From contig QHBV01000224.1 in the NCBI GenBank assembly GCA_003244035.1, positions 5,575 through 14,352 of the forward strand: a DNA stretch of 8,778 nt, written 5' to 3'. Position 1 is the stretch's first letter. Each line of letters starts with the position of its first letter. Shown here one piece after another: positions 1 to 4,826 of the stretch. A program made the position numbers and the translations under genes. Under the pieces are notes generated by a model that was given only the letters and a program-made list of their open reading frames with translations, was not told the origin of the DNA and did not search any database. The DNA comes from Solirubrobacterales bacterium (GTDB taxonomy: Bacteria; Actinomycetota; Thermoleophilia; Solirubrobacterales; Solirubrobacteraceae).

Positions 1-719
1 GGCTCGCCGTTGCGGCGGTGGACGGTCAGCGGCATCGGCAGCTTGTCGGGGATCGGTAGCTTCAAGACCTGCTCGTAGTGGGCGATCACGTCGCCGAGCC
101 GCGTCACCATCCCTTCGCGCAGCCGCTCGACCTCGCCGGGCTCGAGGTCCGAGCCGCGCTTGAATGGAGAGAGTCTCGCTGCGTGGAGGATCTCGTCCAC
201 CCACGAGCGGCCGATGCCCGCGAGCACATGCTGGTCTCGCAGCAGCGCGTACAGCGGGCGCGGAAGATCGAGCAGCTCCCGCAGCGGCGGCGGAGCGGGC
301 CACGCGTCCGGCCCGAGCGATGCGAGCGTCTGCTCGCCGTCGAGCTCCGGCGAGCTCAGCAGCTTGACCCAGGCGGCCTGCTTGGTCCCGAACTCCCGCA
401 GGCGCAGCTCGCGGCCGTCGTGGAGGCGCAGCAGCAGCCGCGACGCACGATCGCGCGGCGAGGCCCTGACGTCGAAGAGCTGCAGCCGCCCCGCCGACAT
501 CAGGTGGATCAGGAGCGCGAGCTCGCCCTCGAGCTCGACCACGAACAGCTTCCCCCGGCGCCGGACGCGTTCGATGCGACGGTCCGTTAGCGCCGCGAGC
601 GGGGGATCATAGGTCTTCAGCGCGTTGACCCCGGGCGCGAGTGCGGACTGCACCCGCGCACCGGCAACCGCGGCGCCGAGCAGGCGCGCGGTGATCTCGA
701 CCTCGGGAAGCTCTGGCAT
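1..719 (-). CDS. mutM: Formamidopyrimidine-DNA glycosylase (Fpg/MutM family), 3' end cut by window edge
   Basis: Base-excision repair enzyme that removes oxidised purines such as 8-oxoguanine and nicks the abasic strand. The 239 visible residues begin MPELPEVE, which supplies the catalytic Pro2 and Glu3 once Met is removed. RRRGKLF carries the conserved hairpin lysine (Lys57), and HLMSAGRL (72-79) is the MSGRL-type segment with the intercalating Met. The helix-two-turn-helix region is around LAGIGRSWVDEIL (166-178). The frame leaves the window at HRRNGEP, exactly where Fpg proteins enter the C-terminal zinc finger, so roughly 30-45 residues are probably missing. Two places differ from textbook Fpg: the H2TH has GIGR where GIGN is usual, and REFGTK (108-113) replaces the usual RRFG/RKFG loop. 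It could therefore be a divergent Fpg/Nei-family member with altered lesion preference. It is divergent from the small gene at 803 and read away from a palindrome at 743-759. Confidence 0.9.
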   Translation of the reverse strand, partial: MPELPEVEITARLLGAAVAGARVQSALAPGVNALKTYDPPLAALTDRRIERVRRRGKLFVVELEGELALLIHLMSAGRLQLFDVRASPRDRASRLLLRLHDGRELRLREFGTKQAAWVKLLSSPELDGEQTLASLGPDAWPAPPPLRELLDLPRPLYALLRDQHVLAGIGRSWVDEILHAARLSPFKRGSDLEPGEVERLREGMVTRLGDVIAHYEQVLKLPIPDKLPMPLTVHRRNGE

Positions 720-734
720 CTGCGCTCGCCACCG

Positions 735-740
735 AGGGTA
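735..740 (-). promoter_or_regulatory. Candidate -10 element of the mutM promoter
   Basis: TACCCT on the minus strand fits the actinobacterial TANNNT -10 pattern and ends 15 bases before the mutM ATG, giving a predicted leader of under 10 bases. No good -35 box is seen 16-18 bases further upstream; that space is occupied by the inverted repeat at 743-759, which would suit an operator or activator site. The call rests on one short hexamer. Confidence 0.3.
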
Positions 741-742
741 GA

Positions 743-759
743 CCGAACAAACTGTTCGG
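743..759. promoter_or_regulatory. Inverted repeat, candidate operator in the mutM divergent gap
   Basis: CCGAACAAACTGTTCGG has perfect 7-base arms (CCGAACA/TGTTCGG) around AAC. It lies between the mutM start (719) and the start of the small gene at 803, directly upstream of the candidate mutM -10. It resembles the actinobacterial SOS box (CGAAC-N4-GTTCG), but the two half-sites are five bases apart rather than four, so a TetR-type or other dimeric repressor is at least as likely as LexA. Confidence 0.45.
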
Positions 760-802
760 CGTGGTTGAAGATCGCTTTACGCACTCGTCCGAGACTGCGC
801 TC

Positions 803-1120
803 ATGAGCGACCTACTCGCAATCGTGGGAACGGCGGACGTGGACGACGAGCTGCTCGCGGAGATCGAGCGACGCCGACCCGACCGGGTCACGGTCCTGGT
901 GGAGCAGGACCAGTCCGACTGGGCGGTGGACGAGTCCAGCGCAGGCAACGCGCTACGCAACCGGCTCGCCGTGCTGCTGCACGCGATCGAGCAACGCACG
1001 GGTGCCGTCGTCGTGGGGTTGGCGGGTGACCCCGAGCAGCTGCTGGGTTGGCGCTTTGATCGCGTCGTCAGTGCTCGCGCCCCGATCGCGGCGCGCAGCC
1101 GCAGCCCGATTCCAGTCTGA
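803..1120 (+). CDS. Small unknown protein, possibly a Rossmann-like/UspA-like alpha/beta fold
   Basis: A 105-residue protein that I do not recognise with certainty. It begins MSDLLAIVGTADVDDELLAEI and shows an alternating strand/helix layout: LLAIVGT (4-10), helix DDELLAEIERR, strand RVTVLVEQD (28-36), a long helix (ALRNRLAVLLHAIEQ, 50-64), strand AVVVGLAGD (68-76), and strand DRVVSAR. Small actinobacterial UspA-like proteins have a comparable order, which is the only basis for the fold suggestion. There is no signal peptide or membrane segment. ATG at 803 is chosen over an in-frame GTG at 761, because the shorter form starts directly with the first predicted strand and the GTG abuts the inverted repeat. 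No strong ribosome site precedes either. Stop TGA is 24 bases before the lipoprotein gene, so the two may be cotranscribed. Confidence 0.65.
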   Translation: MSDLLAIVGTADVDDELLAEIERRRPDRVTVLVEQDQSDWAVDESSAGNALRNRLAVLLHAIEQRTGAVVVGLAGDPEQLLGWRFDRVVSARAPIAARSRSPIPV

Positions 1121-1127
1121 GCGCCGC

Positions 1128-1133
1128 TACTCT
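1128..1133 (+). promoter_or_regulatory. Candidate -10 element before the lipoprotein gene
   Basis: TACTCT fits TANNNT and lies 11 bases before the ATG at 1145, the same distance as the well-supported -10 of the DHA2 antiporter gene at 4827. No recognisable -35 box lies at the right distance, so this is only a weak candidate, and readthrough from the upstream gene is an alternative. Confidence 0.2.
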
Positions 1134-1144
1134 CCCGGACCACC

Positions 1145-1639
1145 ATGAGCGTGGCCGGGGTGCGAGACGACGTCGTCAGCACGCACGCGCACGGCGTGGC
1201 CAGCCGCTGCACGGGACTGGCGATCGCGCTTGCGCTTGTGCTGTGCGGCTGCGGCAGCACGGCTCTTTCGGGCGGCCAACTGCGTAGCCGCGCCACCAGC
1301 TTGTGCCGGCAGGCGACCACACAGACCAGCCGCATCCCGACGCCTGCCTCACCGGCGGTCGCCGGCCCCTTCCTCGAGCGCGGGGTCACGGTGCTCTCTC
1401 CAGAGCTGGCAGCGTTGCGGACGCTGAAGCCGCCGAGCAGCGCCGCCGCCGTATACACAACCGCGCTGAACGCATTGGCCGGCAAGCTGAGCGCGCTGAG
1501 GGAGGCCGTCCGCGACCTCGCCCACGGCGAGGATCCCGTGATCGCGACCAAGACCCTCGAGCAGGAGCTGGCGCCCCTGGAGTCCGAGGAGAACGATGCC
1601 TGGCGGGCGCTGGGGATCCCGGGCTGCGTGAATCCGTAG
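1145..1639 (+). CDS. Small secreted lipoprotein of unknown function
   Basis: A 164-residue protein with a lipoprotein signal: a hydrophobic stretch GLAIALALVL followed by the lipobox LCGC, predicting lipidation at Cys36 after signal peptidase II cleavage. The mature part is helical and alanine/leucine rich. It has one Cys near its start (SLCRQA, Cys54) and one near the end (GIPGCVNP, Cys161), a pair that could form a disulfide joining both ends of a helical bundle. A segment of the type RTLKPPSSAAAVYTTALNAL, followed by long helices and a closing LGIPGC, is familiar to me from unnamed small lipoproteins of Thermoleophilia; no function is known. GTG at 1196 is a plausible alternative start and would give a more usual signal peptide (MASRCTGLAIALALVLCGC). 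The gene ends 16 bases from the convergent eamA stop. Confidence 0.75.
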   Translation: MSVAGVRDDVVSTHAHGVASRCTGLAIALALVLCGCGSTALSGGQLRSRATSLCRQATTQTSRIPTPASPAVAGPFLERGVTVLSPELAALRTLKPPSSAAAVYTTALNALAGKLSALREAVRDLAHGEDPVIATKTLEQELAPLESEENDAWRALGIPGCVNP

Positions 1640-1655
1640 CCAGACCGCCGGCTCA

Positions 1656-2507
1656 TCACTTCGCAGCGATCAGCACCACGCCCGCCAGCGCGGCCGCGAC
1701 CCCCAGGGCCTGCACGCGGCGCACACGCTCGCCGAGAAGGGCCCGGGCAAGGAGCATGGTCGCGAGCGGATACAGCGAAGCCGCGACCGCTACGACACTG
1801 AGCAGTGCGTGCCTGGTCGCGAGCGCGTAGAGGCCGTTGGCGGCGAGGTCGAGCGCCCCGATTGCCGCCAGCGGCCAGAACCGTGCGCGAGCGAGGTCGG
1901 CGCCTCCCGACGTGCCCCACACCACCGTAGCTGCGAGCAGCGCGCCCACGCCGGCCCCCCGCGAGGCCAGCAGAGCCCACAGCACATCCGCCCGCGCGCT
2001 GACCCTGATCCCCACGAGGTAGCTGCCGAACCCCAGCGCCGCGATCAGCGCGAGCCCCACGCTCGCTCGTGCGTTGCCGCATGACTGCACCCCCGCTGGG
2101 CGCTCGCGACTCGCGAGCACGACGCCGACGACGGCGACGAGGATCCCCGCCAGCTGCACCGATGCCGGACGATCCCCCCCGGCCACACCGACGATCACCG
2201 GCACCGCAACGCCGGTTGCCGCGATCGGGGCGACGACGCTCATCGTGCCGATTGCGAGCGCGCGGTAGAAGGCCGTCAGCGCCGCCACCCCGGCGACCCC
2301 CGCGGCAGCCGCGGGCAGCATCCGGACGAGATCGGGCGGCCCCGCTCCGCGCGCCGCGACCAGGACGATCACGGCGCAGCACCCGATGCCCTGACTGAGG
2401 AGCACCACCATCAGTGGCGTCGCGCGCCGGGCCTCGACGCCGCCGACGAAGTCCGAGACCCCCCAGCACAGCGACGAGCCCAGCGCGAGGGCCAGCGCGA
2501 GCGTCAG
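1656..2507 (-). CDS. DMT superfamily permease (EamA family), probable CTG start
   Basis: Inner-membrane drug/metabolite-type transporter made of two EamA repeats with about ten hydrophobic helices; the substrate cannot be told. The reading frame from the first ATG (2411) gives 251 residues and lacks helix 1. Upstream in the same frame, 32 codons encode TLALALALGSSLCWGVSDF and the start of the next loop, the expected first helix with the EamA-type Trp-Gly signature. There is no ATG, GTG or TTG in that stretch. CTG at 2507 is preceded by GGGGGA at eight bases, and the ppiB stop lies 15 bases upstream, so I place the start there: 283 residues, normal for the family. Later segments include FYRALAIGTMSVVAPIAATG in repeat 1 and ALYPLATMLLARALLGER-like sequence (read as SLYPLATMLLARALLGERV) near the end of repeat 2. 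It is the last gene of the minus-strand cluster. Confidence 0.85.
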   Translation of the reverse strand: MTLALALALGSSLCWGVSDFVGGVEARRATPLMVVLLSQGIGCCAVIVLVAARGAGPPDLVRMLPAAAAGVAGVAALTAFYRALAIGTMSVVAPIAATGVAVPVIVGVAGGDRPASVQLAGILVAVVGVVLASRERPAGVQSCGNARASVGLALIAALGFGSYLVGIRVSARADVLWALLASRGAGVGALLAATVVWGTSGGADLARARFWPLAAIGALDLAANGLYALATRHALLSVVAVAASLYPLATMLLARALLGERVRRVQALGVAAALAGVVLIAAK

Positions 2508-2515
2508 TTTGGCGG

Positions 2516-2521
2516 TCCCCC
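2516..2521 (-). promoter_or_regulatory. Ribosome binding site that supports the CTG start of eamA
   Basis: GGGGGA on the minus strand ends eight bases before CTG at 2507, an ideal spacing. It sits directly after the ppiB stop codon TAG (2525-2523), as expected for an internal gene of an operon. No alternative start codon lies within reach of it. Confidence 0.6.
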
Positions 2522-2522
2522 G

Positions 2523-2984
2523 CTACTGCGGGTCGAGCTCGATCGACTCGATCTTGGGCGGCTCGAGCGGGCGGTTGCCCCGACCGGTGGGAACTCCTTC
2601 GATTGCGTCGACCGCGTCCATCCCGGCGCTAACCTGGCCGAACACGGTGTGCTTGCCGTCGAGCCAGGGAGCGCTGTCGATCGTCACGATGAAGAACTGC
2701 GAGCCGTTGGTGCTCGGACCGGAGTTGGCCATGGCGAGCGCGCCGCGGAGCACCTTGTGCTGGTTGAACTCATCCTCGAACGTATAGCCGGGGCCGCCTG
2801 TACCCGTGCCTTGGGGGCAGCCGCCCTGGATCATGAAGTCGGGGATCACGCGGTGGAAGATGAGTCCATCGTAGTAGTGCTCAGCGGCGAGCTTGCGGAA
2901 GTTCTCGACCGTCTTCGGCGCGTCCTCGTCGAACAGCTCGAGCGCGATTGTGCCGTGGGTGGTGTTCATATGGGCTCTTGACAT
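2523..2984 (-). CDS. ppiB: Cyclophilin-type peptidyl-prolyl cis-trans isomerase
   Basis: Cytoplasmic protein-folding catalyst that speeds cis/trans isomerisation of X-Pro bonds. The 153 residues form a single cyclophilin domain with no signal peptide. The active-site set can be read directly: FHRVIPDFMIQGG (43-55) supplies Arg45, Phe50, Met51 and Gln53; MANSGPSTNGSQFFI (85-99) supplies the substrate-binding Asn87, Gln96 and Phe98; PWLDGKHTVFG (106-116) supplies Trp107, Leu108 and His112. These match Arg55, Phe60, Met61, Gln63, Ala101-Asn102, Gln111, Phe113, Trp121 and His126 of human cyclophilin A. An ATG at 2969 (Met6) is a possible alternative start; the longer form is preferred because related actinobacterial cyclophilins carry about five residues before the first strand. 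It lies 30 bases after the metallothionein-like gene and 15 before eamA, so the three are probably one transcript. Confidence 0.95.
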   Translation of the reverse strand: MSRAHMNTTHGTIALELFDEDAPKTVENFRKLAAEHYYDGLIFHRVIPDFMIQGGCPQGTGTGGPGYTFEDEFNQHKVLRGALAMANSGPSTNGSQFFIVTIDSAPWLDGKHTVFGQVSAGMDAVDAIEGVPTGRGNRPLEPPKIESIELDPQ

Positions 2985-3014
2985 GGGCGCTCGAGCTGTT
3001 GAGGAGGGCTCTGG

Positions 3015-3233
3015 CTAAGCGCCGGTGACGCGCCCGGCGGGCGCAAAGTCAGCGATGCACTGGCGACCCTCGGCCTTGGTCGGCGCGTTGCACCCGGGAT
3101 GGCCGCAGCCGCACTTGTGCGGCTCGTGGCCCTCATGGGCTCCGTGCCGGGCGCAGTAGTCCGAGCAGTACCCGTCGTCCCTCGCTGCGCACGAGCATGT
3201 GTCGTGAACGCAAATCCGCTCAACCATGACCAT
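3015..3233 (-). CDS. Bacterial metallothionein-like Cys/His-rich metal-binding protein
   Basis: A 72-residue cytoplasmic protein with nine Cys (8, 13, 15, 23, 27, 41, 43, 48, 59) and six His (10, 30, 33, 36, 39, 45). The order of ligands follows the SmtA/BmtA bacterial metallothioneins: CVHDTCSC (8-15) matches CxCxxCxC with His10 in place of the second Cys; GYCSDYC (21-27) matches the G-YC-xxx-C turn; GCGHPGC (42-48) matches the SmtA GCGHTGC segment. The likely role is binding zinc or a similar soft metal (storage, buffering or detoxification). Differences from SmtA are a His-rich linker (ARHGAHEGHEPHK), an additional Cys41, loss of the final Cys (Ala50), and a tail of about 24 residues with Cys59. 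ATG at 3233 is chosen because GGGAGG stands six bases before it; ATG 3227 is in frame but worse placed. The gene lies between the helicase and ppiB. A LIM/zinc-ribbon-like protein is the main alternative. Confidence 0.82.
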   Translation of the reverse strand: MVMVERICVHDTCSCAARDDGYCSDYCARHGAHEGHEPHKCGCGHPGCNAPTKAEGRQCIADFAPAGRVTGA

Positions 3234-3239
3234 AAGTGA

Positions 3240-3245
3240 CCTCCC
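3240..3245 (-). promoter_or_regulatory. Strong Shine-Dalgarno of the metallothionein-like gene
   Basis: GGGAGG on the minus strand, six bases before ATG at 3233, is the best ribosome binding site in the window. It sets the start of the small gene and argues that this otherwise easily missed frame is translated efficiently. Confidence 0.7.
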
Positions 3246-3310
3246 GGTGGTTGTCTGGAACGATGACCTTCTCCAGATTGTGGCAGGCCGCCGAGGCCGG
3301 CCCGATCCGC

Positions 3311-4732
3311 CTACCGGCGCGCGGGCTCGAGCCGCAGCTCGTGCCCGCGGATCTCGGTGCCTGCGACCAGCTCCACGACACGACCCGCCGCGTCCTGGGG
3401 AACCTCCACGAACGCGAAGCGCTCGAGCACCCGCACGTTGCGCACGGCTTCGCCGTCGAGACCCGTGGCGGACGTGATCGCATGGACGATGTCGGACGGC
3501 TCGATCCCTGCCGCCCGGCCACCGGACACGATCAGCTTGCGCGCCGGCGCCTCGCCGTTGGCGGACACGCGCGGCTTCGAATGACGGCGCGGCCTCTGCT
3601 TGACAGGAGTGGGTGCGACGTGGGCGTCCTTGACCCACGGCGCCAGCCTGACCCCGGCATGGGACTCGATCGCCTCGATCTCGCGTCGCTGGCGCGGCTC
3701 GTAGAAGGTGATCGCGCGGCCGCTTCGTCCCACGCGGGCGGTTCGGCCGATCCGGTGCACGTACACGTCCGGGGAGATCGGCACGTCGTAGTTGACGATG
3801 TGCGAGACGCCGACGATGTCGAGCCCCCGTGACGCCACATCGGTGGCGACGAGCAGCGGCAGGCGCCCGTCCTTGAACGAGATCATGACTCCGTCGCGGG
3901 CGCCCTGGGACATGTCTCCGTGCAGCGCCTTGACGTTCAAGCCGCGGTCGCGCAGCGTCCGCGAGAGCTGGTCGCAGCGGATCTTGGTGCGCACGAACAC
4001 GAGCGCCTGCGCGGGTCGCTCGGCCTGCAGGACGCTGACCAGCGCGTCGGCCTTCTCCCGCTGGGCCACCTCGAGCGCGAACTGCTCGACGCTGTCGACG
4101 GTCATCGTCGCGGTCTTGACCTTGATCGTGACGGGTTCATACAGGTACTGGTCGGCCAAGCGCCGGATCTCCGGCGGCATCGTGGCGGAGAACAGCGCCG
4201 TCTGCCGGCTCGAGGGCGTCAATGACAGGATCCGCTCGACGTCCTCGAGGAAACCCAGGTCGAGCATCTCATCCGCCTCGTCAAGCACCACGAACCGGCA
4301 CGAGTGGAGCATCAGCGAGTGCCGCGAGATCAGATCCTTGACCCGCCCAACCGTACCAACGACGACGTGGCCGCCGGCGCGCAGCTGCGCCTGCTGGCTG
4401 CGGATCGGCGCTCCCCCGAAGACCGCCACGACATCGACCCCCTTGCGCTTGCCGTAGGCCCGCAGCGCCTGGGTCACCTGGATGCACAGCTCGCGCGTGG
4501 GCGTGAGCACGAGCGCCTGCAGCTCCGGATCCTGGGGATCGACGTACTGCAGCAGGGGCAGGCCGAACGCGGCGGTCTTTCCCGACCCCGTCTGCGCCTG
4601 GCCGATCACGTCGGAGCCCTCCAGCAGCGGCGGGATCGCTTGCTCCTGGATCGCGCTCGGCGCCTCGTACCCGACGTCGCGCACCGCCGCGAGGATGTCC
4701 GGCGCCAGGGGGAGGTCGGCAAACGTGGTCAT
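3311..4732 (-). CDS. deaD: DEAD-box RNA helicase with C-terminal DbpA-type RNA-binding domain (DeaD/CsdA-like)
   Basis: ATP-dependent RNA unwinding enzyme of 473 residues; relatives act in ribosome assembly, mRNA turnover and cold adaptation. Motifs in order: Q motif GYEAPSAIQEQAIP (21-34), Walker A AQTGSGKT (46-53), Ia PTREL (78-82), GG (106-107), TVGR (127-130), DEAD (151-154), SAT (183-185), HGD (271-273), ATDVASRGLDI (296-306) and HRIGRTARVGR (326-336). A basic linker (VKQRPRRHSKPR) leads to a DbpA-type RRM at about 399-470 (IVSGGRAAGIEPSDIVHAI, then FAFVEVP and GHELRLEPA). Motif Ib reads TVGR instead of the near-universal TPGR. ATG at 4732 starts at the family-typical MTTFADLPL; the open frame continues upstream to 4855, but that part overlaps the divergent antiporter gene and has no family resemblance. 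The metallothionein-like gene follows after 77 bases. Confidence 0.93.
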   Translation of the reverse strand: MTTFADLPLAPDILAAVRDVGYEAPSAIQEQAIPPLLEGSDVIGQAQTGSGKTAAFGLPLLQYVDPQDPELQALVLTPTRELCIQVTQALRAYGKRKGVDVVAVFGGAPIRSQQAQLRAGGHVVVGTVGRVKDLISRHSLMLHSCRFVVLDEADEMLDLGFLEDVERILSLTPSSRQTALFSATMPPEIRRLADQYLYEPVTIKVKTATMTVDSVEQFALEVAQREKADALVSVLQAERPAQALVFVRTKIRCDQLSRTLRDRGLNVKALHGDMSQGARDGVMISFKDGRLPLLVATDVASRGLDIVGVSHIVNYDVPISPDVYVHRIGRTARVGRSGRAITFYEPRQRREIEAIESHAGVRLAPWVKDAHVAPTPVKQRPRRHSKPRVSANGEAPARKLIVSGGRAAGIEPSDIVHAITSATGLDGEAVRNVRVLERFAFVEVPQDAAGRVVELVAGTEIRGHELRLEPARR

Positions 4733-4742
4733 CGCCCACCGG

Positions 4743-4748
4743 AAGATA
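4743..4748 (-). promoter_or_regulatory. Candidate -10 element of the deaD promoter
   Basis: TATCTT on the minus strand fits TANNNT and ends ten bases before the deaD ATG, predicting a leader of only a few bases. No matching -35 box is visible at 16-18 bases. The call is supported mainly by its similarity in placement to the -10 of the divergent antiporter gene. Confidence 0.3.
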
Positions 4749-4774
4749 GACGGCTCGCGGGCAACGCGCGCAGT

Positions 4775-4786
4775 GGTTGAGGAACC
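4775..4786. promoter_or_regulatory. Short inverted repeat abutting the antiporter -35, candidate MarR operator
   Basis: GGTTGAGGAACC has 4-base arms (GGTT/AACC) around GAGG and ends exactly where the TTGACA -35 box begins. Its placement suits a site for the MarR-type repressor encoded at the end of the same operon, since such regulators commonly control their own efflux operon. The arms are short enough to arise by chance. Confidence 0.25.
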
Positions 4787-4815
4787 TTGACAAGCAATGG
4801 TTCGGTGCCTAATCT
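4787..4815 (+). promoter_or_regulatory. Sigma70-type promoter of the antiporter-marR operon
   Basis: TTGACA (4787-4792), a 17-base spacer and TAATCT (4810-4815) form a perfect -35 box and a good -10 box at the ideal distance. Transcription should begin near 4822, only about five bases before ATG 4827, so the mRNA is close to leaderless. An in-frame ATG at 4797 lies between the two boxes and would not be on this transcript, which settles the start of the antiporter gene. Confidence 0.7.
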
Positions 4816-4826
4816 TTCGGCCCCTC

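Noticed and set aside
78..612. Plus-strand open frames opposite mutM
   Set aside because: The minus strand encodes a clear Fpg protein; the plus-strand products are Arg/Ser-rich and featureless.
743..759. Canonical LexA/SOS box
   Set aside because: Half-sites resemble it, but the spacing is five rather than four bases, so it is reported only as an unassigned inverted repeat.
1637..1660. Bidirectional terminator between the convergent lipoprotein and eamA genes
   Set aside because: The 16-base gap shows no convincing stem-loop or T-run.
607..2469. 620-codon open frame on the minus strand
   Set aside because: It runs antisense or out of frame through the lipoprotein gene, the unknown gene and eamA, is dominated by Arg/Gly/Ala/Ser and has no domain; it is a by-product of high GC content.
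4797..4826. Upstream ATG of the antiporter at 4797
   Set aside because: It lies between the -35 and -10 boxes and before the expected transcription start.
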